A DNA stretch of 13,092 nt, taken from contig CAMEYZ010000043.1 in the NCBI GenBank assembly GCA_945947715.1, forward strand, positions 1 to 13,092, in the 5' to 3' direction. A model generated the notes under the pieces. That model ran no database searches and was not told the origin of the DNA. It saw only the letters and a program-made list of their open reading frames with translations. Position numbers and translations under genes: made by a program. Positions 1 through 7,582 of the stretch are shown piece by piece (within the stretch, counting starts at the first letter, position 1; every line of letters begins with the position of its first letter). The DNA is from an uncultured Clostridia bacterium. Its GTDB lineage: Bacteria; Bacillota; Clostridia; Oscillospirales; Ruminococcaceae.

Positions 1-63
1 GATGAATTTGCTTCTGTCGTTTTCAAGGCCACGGTTGATGTCGGAAGTTTTAATAAAGTTCAA
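1..63 (-). CDS. 5' end of an unidentified protein, partial, TTG start
   Basis: Only the first 21 codons lie in the window; the gene runs off its left edge. The frame begins with TTG at 63, preceded by GGAG with 8 nt spacing, and stays open to base 1. The peptide begins (M)NFIKTSDINRGL and I do not recognise it. A consensus promoter sits about 60 nt upstream, just beyond the fakA terminator, so this would be a separate transcription unit on the same strand as fakA. Support comes from the promoter plus the Shine-Dalgarno, not from homology. The plus-strand frame across the same bases is also open until a stop at 103-105, so the call is moderate. Confidence 0.5.
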   Translation of the reverse strand, partial: MNFIKTSDINRGLENDRSKFI

Positions 64-129
64 GAAGATCACTCCGTTTATATTGTATACTTATTATGTA
101 TATGAAAATCGTTAGTATTTTATACCACT

Positions 130-158
130 ATTATATAATATTACCGTTCATTTGTCAA
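130..158 (-). promoter_or_regulatory. consensus sigma-A promoter for the gene entering at base 63
   Basis: Read on the minus strand, TTGACA (158-153) is followed by a 17-bp spacer and TATAAT (135-130), a perfect match to both hexamers. Transcription would start near 123, leaving a leader of about 60 nt before the TTG start at 63. It lies immediately downstream of the fakA terminator, so the flanking unit is probably transcribed independently. Confidence 0.8.
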
Positions 159-194
159 CAAAAAAATAAAGCGGTGCCAAAAAACCGCTTTATT
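159..194 (-). terminator. intrinsic terminator of the Asp23-fakA unit
   Basis: Ten-base-pair perfect inverted repeat (165-174 with 185-194, AATAAAGCGG / CCGCTTTATT) with a 10-nt loop. On the minus strand it is followed by a run of seven T. It begins 7 bases after the fakA stop codon at 201-203. Confidence 0.85.
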
Positions 195-200
195 GAAGTA

Positions 201-1847
201 TCATTCCACAGAAATAATGTAATAATAAACAGGCTGAGCGCCGCTGATGAAGTTGACGTCCACAGAGCTTCCGAATTTGGAGACCATGTATTCACGCAGC
301 TCGTCTGCTCTGCTTTCGGCAACGTCTGCGCCGTAGATAATGGTAACATATGAAGCGCCGCTGTGCATCAGCTTCTTTGTGACCTTATAGGCCGCCTTGT
401 TGACGTTCTTTTCGATAACAGCCAGCTTGCCGTTTTCAAGTCCTAATATCTCGCCCTTTTTGATAGCATGACCGTCCATTTCGCTGTCTCTTGCGGCGAA
501 GGTCACAAGTCCTGTTGCCACGTTTTCCATAGCACGAGTCATGTTGAGACGGTTAGAATCGAAGTCGCCATCTGCGTCGTAGTTGAGCATTGCGCTCATG
601 CCCTGAGGGATAGTACGGGACGGGATAACGCATATCTTTCTTTCGGAGAGCTTCACAGCCTGTTCCGCAGCCATGATGATATTCTTGTTATTGGGCAGCA
701 CGAACACTGTTTCCGCAGGAACGGAGTATACCGCTCTTATAATATCGTCGGTGGAGGGATTCATAGTCTGACCGCCGCGGACGATGCAGTCCGCTCCAAG
801 ATTTTTGAACATCTCCTCGATACCAGAACCGTTAGCAACGACCACAAAGCCGAAGTCCTTCACAGGCTCTGCAGGAACGATGTTCTTTTCACGGGTGAGC
901 TTTGCGTCCTTAGCCTTGTTTTCGTGCTGATAGCGCATGTTGTCTATCTTGAGATTGATAAGTGAGCCGAAGGTAAGCCCCTCTTCGATAGCCTTTCCGG
1001 GGTGATCTGTATGAACATGTACCTTGATGATATCGTCATCGTCAACAGCAACAACGCAGTCTCCGATAGTTTCAAGGAAAGCCTTCAACCGCGAAGCATC
1101 AGGGCAGCCGCTGTTTTTTCTGACGATAAATTCCGTGCAGTAAGTAAAGGTGATTATCTCATCGTCGAAGTCACCCACTGTGGTATTTGCTGCGGAGGCT
1201 CCGGTACTTCCAAGCAGTTCGGGGATAGTGCCGCCCTTGAATATTTCAAGCATGGCGTTCCAGATTATAGTAAGACCCTTTCCGCCTGCGTCCACGACCT
1301 TAGCCTTTTTCAGCACGGGAAGCTGGTCGGGAGTTTTCTCGAGAGCCTCTTCTGCGGCGGAGCAGATATCCGTCCAGAGGATAACAGGGTCATTTGTAAG
1401 CGCTGCCGACTGTGCAGCCTTTTCGGAGGCCACCCGGGCAACAGTGAGGATAGTGCCCTCGGTGGGATTCATAACTGCCTTGTAGGCGTCCTCAACGCCG
1501 AGAGCGAGAGCGTTCACGATATCATCGCAGCCTATCTCGTCCTTTCCGGAGAAGCCCTTTGCAAAGCCGCGGAAAAGCAGTGAGAGGATAACTCCTGAAT
1601 TTCCCCTTGCGCCGCGGAGCATAGCCGAAGCGCAGATATCCGCCGCCTCGAAAGCGGAGATATCGTCAGGAGCGCCTGAAAGCTCTGTCATAGCATTGCT
1701 GAGAGTCATGGACATATTAGTCCCCGTATCTCCGTCGGGAACGGGATATACGTTAAGCTCGTCCACAGTGCGCTTCTGATTTGAAATAGTAATAGCCGCC
1801 GAAATAAAGGCGTTTTTAAGTAAAGATCCGTTTATCACGGGTATCAT
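201..1847 (-). CDS. fakA: fatty acid kinase catalytic subunit FakA (YloV/DAK2 family)
   Basis: 548 residues, the usual length of FakA. Known family role: it phosphorylates fatty acids carried by FakB proteins in the cytoplasm, making acyl-phosphate for phospholipid synthesis. Visible signatures are the DhaL-type nucleotide and Mg-binding motif DGDTGTN (residues 38-44) after NVYPVP, the RGARGNSGVI loop (78-87), and VVDAGGKGL (183-191), which closes the kinase domain. The middle domain has KVHVHTDHPG (274-283). The C-terminal DegV-like part has ANGSG, GGQTMNPS and VIPSRTIPQG (about 337-415). The start at 1847 aligns with family N-termini. It lies 12 bp after the Asp23 stop, and its weak Shine-Dalgarno (AAGG/GGAAGG) overlaps that junction, so translational coupling is likely. 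No FakB gene lies in the window. Family assignment is secure. Confidence 0.93.
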   Translation of the reverse strand: MIPVINGSLLKNAFISAAITISNQKRTVDELNVYPVPDGDTGTNMSMTLSNAMTELSGAPDDISAFEAADICASAMLRGARGNSGVILSLLFRGFAKGFSGKDEIGCDDIVNALALGVEDAYKAVMNPTEGTILTVARVASEKAAQSAALTNDPVILWTDICSAAEEALEKTPDQLPVLKKAKVVDAGGKGLTIIWNAMLEIFKGGTIPELLGSTGASAANTTVGDFDDEIITFTYCTEFIVRKNSGCPDASRLKAFLETIGDCVVAVDDDDIIKVHVHTDHPGKAIEEGLTFGSLINLKIDNMRYQHENKAKDAKLTREKNIVPAEPVKDFGFVVVANGSGIEEMFKNLGADCIVRGGQTMNPSTDDIIRAVYSVPAETVFVLPNNKNIIMAAEQAVKLSERKICVIPSRTIPQGMSAMLNYDADGDFDSNRLNMTRAMENVATGLVTFAARDSEMDGHAIKKGEILGLENGKLAVIEKNVNKAAYKVTKKLMHSGASYVTIIYGADVAESRADELREYMVSKFGSSVDVNFISGAQPVYYYIISVE

Positions 1848-1859
1848 CCTTCCGTACCT

Positions 1860-2210
1860 TTATGATTTGATACCATCGACAAAAACAGTTATCTTGCCTA
1901 CCTGAAGGCCTGTTTTATCCTCAATGGTGTACTTTATTTTATGTGATAGATTTTCCGAAAGAGCGGAAATATTGGTGCCGTAAAGAACGGTGATATGAAC
2001 TGCGATGTAAAGCTTGCCGTTTCTCATTTCCACGGCAACGCCCTTGTCGTTGAAGGCGCCGCCCTTAAGAAAGCGGAAAAAGCTGTGGAATTTATCCGCA
2101 GCATTTAAGTCGGCAACACCAAAGCAGCCTGATGCGGTATATCTGACCAGATCGGAAAGATAGCTATAAGAAAGCTCCACCTTGCCGAGATAGCTGTCAA
2201 TATTTACCAT
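1860..2210 (-). CDS. Asp23/Gls24 family protein (YloU-like)
   Basis: 116 residues from the ATG at 2210, chosen because AGGAGG-rich sequence lies just upstream. A longer in-frame opening would begin inside the promoter. The sequence follows the Asp23 pattern: GKVELSYSYLSDLVRYTA at the start, then GV-x-V with NGKLYIAVHITVLYGTN, and a C-terminal TGLQVGKITVFVDGI. No membrane segment is visible. These small cytoplasmic proteins are stress or envelope associated in Firmicutes, and their biochemical role is not settled. Placement directly before fakA repeats the conserved yloU-yloV arrangement. The two genes share a promoter at 2248-2276 and the terminator at 159-194. Confidence 0.9.
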   Translation of the reverse strand: MVNIDSYLGKVELSYSYLSDLVRYTASGCFGVADLNAADKFHSFFRFLKGGAFNDKGVAVEMRNGKLYIAVHITVLYGTNISALSENLSHKIKYTIEDKTGLQVGKITVFVDGIKS

Positions 2211-2247
2211 AATTAATCCTCCCTCCGCAACATATACAGATAAATAT

Positions 2248-2276
2248 ATTATAACACATATTCTTTGATATTTCAA
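2248..2276 (-). promoter_or_regulatory. promoter of the Asp23-fakA unit
   Basis: On the minus strand TTGAAA (2276-2271), a 17-bp spacer and TATAAT (2253-2248), with a TG extension one base before the -10. The expected start is near 2241, about 30 nt before the Asp23 ATG. Confidence 0.8.
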
Positions 2277-2307
2277 TAGTAATTTTATTCATTTCTAATA
2301 AAATCTG

Positions 2308-2336
2308 TTGACATAAAGTAAAAAATAATATATAAT
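2308..2336 (+). promoter_or_regulatory. consensus promoter of the AraC-type regulator
   Basis: TTGACA (2308-2313), a 17-bp spacer and TATAAT (2331-2336), perfect in both hexamers and divergent from the Asp23 promoter. The transcript would carry a leader of about 100 nt containing the palindrome CTGCTTTTAAAAGCAG (2357-2372) and a second hairpin at 2398-2419. Such a strong promoter in front of a regulator suggests control by a repressor or by the leader; that is inference. Confidence 0.8.
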
Positions 2337-2397
2337 TGTGATATAAACTAAAGCACCTGCTTTTAAAAGCAGAAAAAGTCGGGAAAACCTTCCAAAG

Positions 2398-2419
2398 CTG
2401 TGATATAATGAGATCACAG
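2398..2419 (+). promoter_or_regulatory. inverted repeat over a second -10-like element, possible operator
   Basis: CTGTGAT (2398-2404) and ATCACAG (2413-2419) are perfect 7-bp arms around an 8-nt centre. The left arm overlaps an extended -10 look-alike, TGATATAAT (2401-2409), which has no good -35. The 10-mer TGTGATATAA at 2399-2408 recurs exactly at 2337-2346, just after the main -10. It could be an operator or an RNA hairpin. Confidence 0.4.
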
Positions 2420-2446
2420 TCAGGGAGATGAAGGGAGCTGATGTAG

Positions 2447-3295
2447 ATGAACGGCTGGGTAGATGGGATACAGCGCGCTATTGAATATATGGAAGATAAC
2501 CTCACTGAGGAGTTGGCAGTGAAGGATATCGCAGCGCAGGCGTATGTGTCGGAGTTTCATTTTCAGCGGATATTCAGCGTGCTGTGCGGCTTTACGGTGG
2601 GAGAGTATATCCGTAACCGAAGACTTACGCTGGCGGCGCAGGAGCTTTCCTCATCGTCGGAGGCAAGGGTCATCGACATAGCGCTGAAGTACGGCTATGA
2701 TTCACCGGATAGCTTTTCACGGGCATTTACAAAGTTTCATGGAATATCTCCCACGGCTGCAAAGGAAAAGGGCGCAAGCCTCAGATATGCTGCGCCGATA
2801 AGAATAAAGCTTACATTGGAGGGCGGTATTATGATGGAGTACAAAATTGTTGAAAAATCGGCATTTACGGTAATGGGCAGGTCCAGGAGCTTTAATATGG
2901 ATACTTCCTACGAGGAGATTCCGAAGTTCTGGGACGAGCACTACAGCACAGGCGGCGGAGAAACAGTCTGCGGCATGTACGGAGTATGCCTTGACGGAGA
3001 AGGAAAGAATTTCGAGTATATGATAGCGGACAACTATCTGCCGTGGAACGAGGTCCCCGAGGGCTATACCACGAGGGTTATCCCCGCAGGGGCATGGGCA
3101 GTATTTCCCTGTCGAGGAGCGCTTCCGAAGGCACTGCAGGACGTGAATACGAGGATATGGAGCGAATGGCTGCCAAACTGCAAGGAGTATAAGCTTGCGG
3201 GTAATTATAATCTTGAAGTCTATTTGACTATGCCCGACCCTGAGCACCCTGAAAATACCTACAGCGAGATATGGGTGCCTGTGGAGAAGGCGTGA
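2447..3295 (+). CDS. AraC-family regulator with GyrI-like effector-binding domain
   Basis: 282 residues. Residues 8-108 form the two helix-turn-helix units of AraC/XylS proteins: LAVKDIAAQAYVSEFHFQRIF, then IDIALKYGYDSPDSFSRAF and FHGISPTAAK. Residues about 130-281 match the GyrI-like (AraC E-bind) fold, starting MEYKIVEKSAFTVMG and ending SEIWVPV; in relatives this fold binds small, often drug-like, ligands in a pocket with a central glutamate. The start at 2447 has AAGGGAG 9 nt upstream. An in-frame ATG at 2831, with GGAGGG 7 nt before it, falls exactly between the domains and could yield the ligand domain alone. The gene stands alone, converging on aroF. The ligand and targets are unknown; control of its own promoter is plausible given the upstream repeats. 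Confidence 0.9.
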   Translation: MNGWVDGIQRAIEYMEDNLTEELAVKDIAAQAYVSEFHFQRIFSVLCGFTVGEYIRNRRLTLAAQELSSSSEARVIDIALKYGYDSPDSFSRAFTKFHGISPTAAKEKGASLRYAAPIRIKLTLEGGIMMEYKIVEKSAFTVMGRSRSFNMDTSYEEIPKFWDEHYSTGGGETVCGMYGVCLDGEGKNFEYMIADNYLPWNEVPEGYTTRVIPAGAWAVFPCRGALPKALQDVNTRIWSEWLPNCKEYKLAGNYNLEVYLTMPDPEHPENTYSEIWVPVEKA

Positions 3296-3325
3296 CAAAA
3301 AGCTTCTCACATTGAGGTGCAAAAA

Positions 3326-3354
3326 ATCCTCCGTACGGTTTTCGTACGGAGGAT
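3326..3354. terminator. bidirectional terminator between the AraC gene and aroF
   Basis: Perfect 12-bp inverted repeat (3326-3337 with 3343-3354) around a 5-nt loop. It is flanked by six A on the left, which read as a T tract for minus-strand transcripts, and by AATTTT on the right. It sits between two convergent stop codons (3293-3295 and 3369-3371) and can serve both genes, with the better T tract on the aroF side. Confidence 0.9.
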
Positions 3355-3368
3355 AATTTTGTATTAGA

Positions 3369-4397
3369 TTACAGCTGATCTGCGATAGTGTAGATAAGCT
3401 CCTCAGACTTTTCCCAGCCAAGGCAGGGGTCTGTAATAGACTTTCCATATACGCCATCGCATACCTTCTGAGCGCCGTCCTCGATGTAGCTTTCGACCAT
3501 GAAGCCCTTGACCATCTTCTTGATATCTGCGCTGTGGCGACAGGAGTGGAGCACCTCGTTGCATATTCTTACCTGCTCCAGATACTTCTTGCCGGAGTTT
3601 GCATGGTTGGAATCCACGATAACTGCAATATTTTCAAGACCGGACTGAACGTACTTCTCGTACAGACCGATAAGGTCCTCATAGTGATAGTTGGGGATAG
3701 ACTGACCGTGATCATTTACAAGACCTCTCAGAATCGCATGAGCATAGGGATTTCCCTTAGACCTTACCTCCCAGCCTCTGTAGAGGAAGGTGTGGCTGCT
3801 CTGAGCCGCAGTAATGGAGTTGAGCATTACGCCGATATCGCCGCCTGTGGGGTTTTTCATGCCGACGGGGATATCAAGACCGCTGGCAACAATTCTGTGC
3901 TGCTGGTCCTCAACGGAGCGTGCGCCTACAGCAACATATCCGAGGATATCGGAAAGATATCTGTGATTTTCGGGATAGAGCATCTCATCTGCGCATACAA
4001 AGCCTGTTTCAACAACAGCTCTTGTATGGAGCTTTCTGATAGCCACGATGCCCTCCAGCATATCCTCTGCCTTGGAGGGGTCGGGCTGATGTACCATGCC
4101 CTTGTAGCCGAGGCCTGTAGTTCTGGGCTTGTTGGTGTAGATTCTGGGGATAATGATGATCTTGTCGCTAACCTTTTCCTGAACCCTTGCAAGGCGCTGT
4201 ATGTAGTCCATAACGGCGTCCTCTCTGTCTGCGGAGCAGGGGCCGATTATAAGCAGAAACTTATCCGATTCGCCTGTAAAGACCTTTTTGATCTCCTCGT
4301 CTCTCTGAGTCTTAAGAGCGATAGCCTTTTCAGGAAGAGGGAACTGCTCCTTAACCTCCTTTGGTATAGGAAGCTTTCTGATAAAATCCATATTCAT
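3369..4397 (-). CDS. aroF: 3-deoxy-7-phosphoheptulonate (DAHP) synthase, class I AroF/G/H type
   Basis: 342 residues. Known reaction: it condenses phosphoenolpyruvate with erythrose 4-phosphate, the first step of the shikimate pathway, in the cytoplasm. Expected metal ligands are present: Cys54 in IGPCSADRE, His265 in DSNHANSGK, Glu302 in ESYIEDGAQ and Asp323 in GKSITDPCLGWE. Substrate-binding motifs KPRTTG (90-95), GARSVEDQQHR (158-168) and PVGMKNPTGG (177-186) are intact. The start at 4397 is chosen because AAAGGA lies 10 nt upstream; a longer frame would add 17 residues without a better site. The N-terminal arm, which carries feedback inhibition in E. coli AroG, is present but slightly shorter, so the inhibiting amino acid cannot be told. 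No other aromatic pathway gene is adjacent, and I see no attenuator or T-box in the short leader. The letter of the symbol is nominal. Confidence 0.93.
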   Translation of the reverse strand: MNMDFIRKLPIPKEVKEQFPLPEKAIALKTQRDEEIKKVFTGESDKFLLIIGPCSADREDAVMDYIQRLARVQEKVSDKIIIIPRIYTNKPRTTGLGYKGMVHQPDPSKAEDMLEGIVAIRKLHTRAVVETGFVCADEMLYPENHRYLSDILGYVAVGARSVEDQQHRIVASGLDIPVGMKNPTGGDIGVMLNSITAAQSSHTFLYRGWEVRSKGNPYAHAILRGLVNDHGQSIPNYHYEDLIGLYEKYVQSGLENIAVIVDSNHANSGKKYLEQVRICNEVLHSCRHSADIKKMVKGFMVESYIEDGAQKVCDGVYGKSITDPCLGWEKSEELIYTIADQL

Positions 4398-4458
4398 ATC
4401 TATTTTTTCCTTTCGAATATCGACATTTTGGAAACGTTGATTTTTCACATACGAGACA

Positions 4459-4487
4459 ATTATATCATAAAACCGTCAAAGTGTATA
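4459..4487 (-). promoter_or_regulatory. probable promoter of aroF
   Basis: On the minus strand, TATAAT at 4464-4459 with a TG extension (TGATATAAT). The -35 at 17 bp spacing is weak (TATACA, 4487-4482). A TTGACG lies only 9 bp from the -10, too close to be its -35. The leader would be about 55 nt. Confidence 0.55.
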
Positions 4488-4540
4488 TACCAAAATAAAG
4501 AATAATAAAAAATTTACATTTGATATATTTCTTTAACATA

Positions 4541-7477
4541 TTATTTCGTATCCTTTGGTGTAATAAAGTACACGATGACACCCGCTGCAGCCGATATCAA
4601 AAATATGATAACAAACCTGATTCCCCGTGAGCTGTCTGATTTTCCGGCCGCTTCATCGGAAGCGGGGATTTCCGAAATTATTTCCGCAGGTGCTGTTTCT
4701 GTGACAGTTTCTGCTGTTGTCTCATAAACGGGCGGAGGAAAATATGCTTTAGGGTTGTCCGACTCGCTGATGAGCTTTGTTTTTGTGAAATATACGACAG
4801 CGTCCAGGGAGAATTTTCCGCCTTTGACACGAATCTCAGCAGTGTGAGCGGAATAGTCAAGTCCAGTGCAGCTGTAGAAGCACTGCTTTGATGAGGCAGC
4901 GAGAGTGACGATGTTCTCTTCATACAGCTCTCCGTCGATGTATACGTCAATAAGTGCGCTGTGTGCGTTTTCCCCTGTAAGTGCGAAGCCTGTCCCCGTA
5001 AATCCGAAGGATAGGCCTCCATTTTCCGCAGGAGCCGATGTGCAGATATACTCAATCTCAGCAGCACTGCTATCGGAGATAAGCACAGTATGCATGCCTC
5101 TTCCCGAAACGGGAGGGATAACTATCCTGCCGGACTGCGCCGTTAAGGATATTTCCGAGCCGTCCAAGGAAACCTTAAGAGCATTTGTAAAGCTTCCGTA
5201 CACATAAAGTGCGCTGCTTCCGTCGTATAGGATACGGGACATTTTTCCGTTTTCCGATTCGGAAAAGCCGGTGTAAACGAAGCCGCTGCCAGTGAAGGGC
5301 TCGCTGCCTGAATATACTCCCGAGCCGGTATCGCAGGACGAGCGGGAATGTCCGTGATAGGTGTAGAAGGGATAGTCGTGGGAAAATCCGCCGAAGTATG
5401 ATATCCCGTCCTCTGCCGAATCAATGCGGGTCACATAGGGGCAGTCGCTTGTGGGCAGGACGGAAAGGTCATCGAAGCTGTTGCCGCAGTAAGCGCTGTA
5501 CAGTGCAAGCCTTCCCGAGCCGGAGAAGCTGCCTTCCTCCTCAGCTGAGAATATTTCCTCTCCGTCAATTGCGGCGGAAATACTGGGTCCTGTTGCTTCC
5601 ACAGTCAGCTTATACTCCTTTGCGGGCGAGAAGTTCTTTATCTCACCCTCTGCCATTATTTCGTTTCCCTTTAGCATCGACCATTTTCCACTGCCGTTAA
5701 TTAGCAGTCCGTATCCCGAAAAAGCTCCGTTATCAACGTAGTTTCCGCATCTTATTCCAATACCGGCATAGTTGCTGTCAGACGCGGAGGCGAGCCGCAC
5801 GCTTGCAGAAAGGGAATAGTCCGCCCAGCTGTCGTCGCCTATGACAGCCGCAGGAGCGGGAGTGGAGGAAAAGGGCGAATCAATGGGCTTTGCGGTATCC
5901 GAAACTGTCTGGACAAGCCTTCCGTCCCAGACCTCAAAGGCGCCGCCAAGAACATTTATGTACATCGGGAGCCGACCTCTTTCGGAAAGCTCCTTTTCGG
6001 GGTAGCCGAAATCGTCGGAGTAGGGGAGCATAAGCCGCACATCGTCGGCAGAGCAGTATTCCGAATACTCTGGAGAAGAGTTCGTTGTGGTGAGAGTAGC
6101 CAGCGAATAGGGCGGCAGGGTGTATTCAAACATAGAGCTGCCGTTTGCAGCTTCGGGGGATATGGTCCCCTTATTCTGCATGAAAGAACCTTCGGCAAAG
6201 TCTGACAGCCATACATTCAGGTCGGAGGAATATTTTCCGATATCTGCTGCGCTGAACCTAAACAGCCTTTCCTCGGGGCTGTTGTTGACAACGATGACCG
6301 AATAATCGCCGCTTGCGGTATCGGTCAGAGTAAGGCAGCTGTCGGACTGACAGCCGCTTTGTATGAACTGCCAGCCATCGTCGGAAAAACGGGTAAAATG
6401 CTCTGCAGCCCACAGTCCCGGGTTGATGGTGTAGTGTCCGCTCCAGGGAGTATCTGCGGTAACAAAGCCCTCAGGATAATATTTTGTGCCTGAATAGACA
6501 GCGGCTGCGGGAGGGTCTGTCGCAGCCAGTGTGATGCCATAGCTGCAGTACAGGTCAATTATTTTCTCCGCAAAGTCAAGGGGAGAATTGTCTGCCGACG
6601 GGTCGGATATACTCGTCGGAGAGCCGCAGCCGAGAGCATACAGCTCTATGCCGTATTTCCGGGAGAGCTTCTGCAGAAGGGCAGCTTCCTCGGACATGCT
6701 TCGGCAGTCGATGACGTCGGCGGTCATGCAGAGGCTTTCATTTTTTGCAAGCTCTTCGGCAGCGTCCCCGCTTGTCACGGTCACGCCTATTTTTATGCTG
6801 CTATAGTCGTAGCGGCAATCGGTCTCGTTTTTAAGCTGTTCGGAGAGATAGATTATCTGTTCAGCGTCAAGCTTGTCGTCGTCGGAGGAATTGGCGGAGA
6901 TATAGCTGAGCCTTATCCCATAGGTATCGTAGACCGCTTCGATGCATGCTTTGTACCATTTATAGCAGGTCTCAAGGCCCAGGGTTCGGCTTTCAGCGAA
7001 GGCGTCGGCAACGAAGCGAGGCTCCTCGGTGCGTATCATTCCCACGGAAATATCGGGAGCTATCTTCATTGCGTCTGCGGCTATCTGCCAGCCTACGTTT
7101 CCTGTGATATCGGGGATATCGTCGGCGGAGCTCATAGCGGCAGGCTCTGCACAGGGCACAGAATTGATATCGCTGCCCATTTCCACGAATAGCTGTGAGA
7201 GAGCCGCTCCGTTTTCCTTGCTGAAAAGAATGTTGAGCAGCTCGTAATATTCATCGGGGGAGGAGCTTTTGTAATCGGCAAGAAGTCTGAGAGACGCTCC
7301 GGACGATAATGCGCCTATTCCTCTGAAAAGGCGGTTTTCCGTTGTTTCGGCGGAATTGCCGTTGATTATGATATATTTTGAAGCGCTTTCTGCAGCAGCG
7401 GCAGGCAGAATGGCACACATCAGTGCGGCAGCTGTAAATAGCGCAAGTCCGCACCTGATGAGTTTTCTATTTTTCAT
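4541..7477 (-). CDS. membrane-anchored GH59 (galactocerebrosidase)-like protein, probably catalytically inactive
   Basis: 978 residues. A signal peptide (1-29, ending ILPAAAAE), a Thr/Glu/Pro-rich linker (about 908-948) and one membrane helix (953-973) with a short basic tail predict an outward-facing protein held by its C-terminus; no LPXTG motif. Similarity to human GALC, recalled from memory, runs in order: RLFRGIGALSSGASLRLL (49-66), LFVEMGSD (96-103), TPWSGHY (343-349), TLPPYSLATLTT (453-464), DDFGYP (488-493), VIGDDSWADYSLS (545-557) and RLALYS ending FDDLSVL (656-674). This matches barrel, beta-sandwich and lectin-like parts. Residues about 690-900 look like two further beta-sandwich, carbohydrate-binding-like modules. 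The acid/base glutamate position reads SANSSD (194-199) and the nucleophile position YALGCG (280-285), so both catalytic Glu seem lost. Eighteen cysteines lie in the exported part. Glycan binding is inference. The start at 7477 has AGAGG 7 nt upstream. Confidence 0.8.
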   Translation of the reverse strand: MKNRKLIRCGLALFTAAALMCAILPAAAAESASKYIIINGNSAETTENRLFRGIGALSSGASLRLLADYKSSSPDEYYELLNILFSKENGAALSQLFVEMGSDINSVPCAEPAAMSSADDIPDITGNVGWQIAADAMKIAPDISVGMIRTEEPRFVADAFAESRTLGLETCYKWYKACIEAVYDTYGIRLSYISANSSDDDKLDAEQIIYLSEQLKNETDCRYDYSSIKIGVTVTSGDAAEELAKNESLCMTADVIDCRSMSEEAALLQKLSRKYGIELYALGCGSPTSISDPSADNSPLDFAEKIIDLYCSYGITLAATDPPAAAVYSGTKYYPEGFVTADTPWSGHYTINPGLWAAEHFTRFSDDGWQFIQSGCQSDSCLTLTDTASGDYSVIVVNNSPEERLFRFSAADIGKYSSDLNVWLSDFAEGSFMQNKGTISPEAANGSSMFEYTLPPYSLATLTTTNSSPEYSEYCSADDVRLMLPYSDDFGYPEKELSERGRLPMYINVLGGAFEVWDGRLVQTVSDTAKPIDSPFSSTPAPAAVIGDDSWADYSLSASVRLASASDSNYAGIGIRCGNYVDNGAFSGYGLLINGSGKWSMLKGNEIMAEGEIKNFSPAKEYKLTVEATGPSISAAIDGEEIFSAEEEGSFSGSGRLALYSAYCGNSFDDLSVLPTSDCPYVTRIDSAEDGISYFGGFSHDYPFYTYHGHSRSSCDTGSGVYSGSEPFTGSGFVYTGFSESENGKMSRILYDGSSALYVYGSFTNALKVSLDGSEISLTAQSGRIVIPPVSGRGMHTVLISDSSAAEIEYICTSAPAENGGLSFGFTGTGFALTGENAHSALIDVYIDGELYEENIVTLAASSKQCFYSCTGLDYSAHTAEIRVKGGKFSLDAVVYFTKTKLISESDNPKAYFPPPVYETTAETVTETAPAEIISEIPASDEAAGKSDSSRGIRFVIIFLISAAAGVIVYFITPKDTK

Positions 7478-7509
7478 ACAAAACCTCTTAGTTACGTAAT
7501 ATCAAGGAT

Positions 7510-7538
7510 ATTATATCAGCAAAGAATAAAAAAAGCAA
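7510..7538 (-). promoter_or_regulatory. promoter of the GH59-like gene
   Basis: On the minus strand, TATAAT (7515-7510) in the extended form TGATATAAT, with a weak -35 TTGCTT (7538-7533) at 17 bp. It faces away from the promoter at 7583-7611, so the two units share about 170 bp of intergenic DNA. Confidence 0.6.
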
Positions 7539-7582
7539 TATTCTTTTTTTAGATTTTCACAAAAATTTCGTGTAAAAAGCTG

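Noticed and set aside
1..105. Open plus-strand frame at the left edge, ending at 103-105
   Set aside because: Only 34 codons and unrecognised. The minus-strand alternative has a consensus promoter and a Shine-Dalgarno, so it is preferred, though not excluded by proof.
3534..4505. 323-codon open frame on the plus strand opposite aroF
   Set aside because: It is antisense to a complete DAHP synthase with all metal ligands, and its translation has no recognisable domain.
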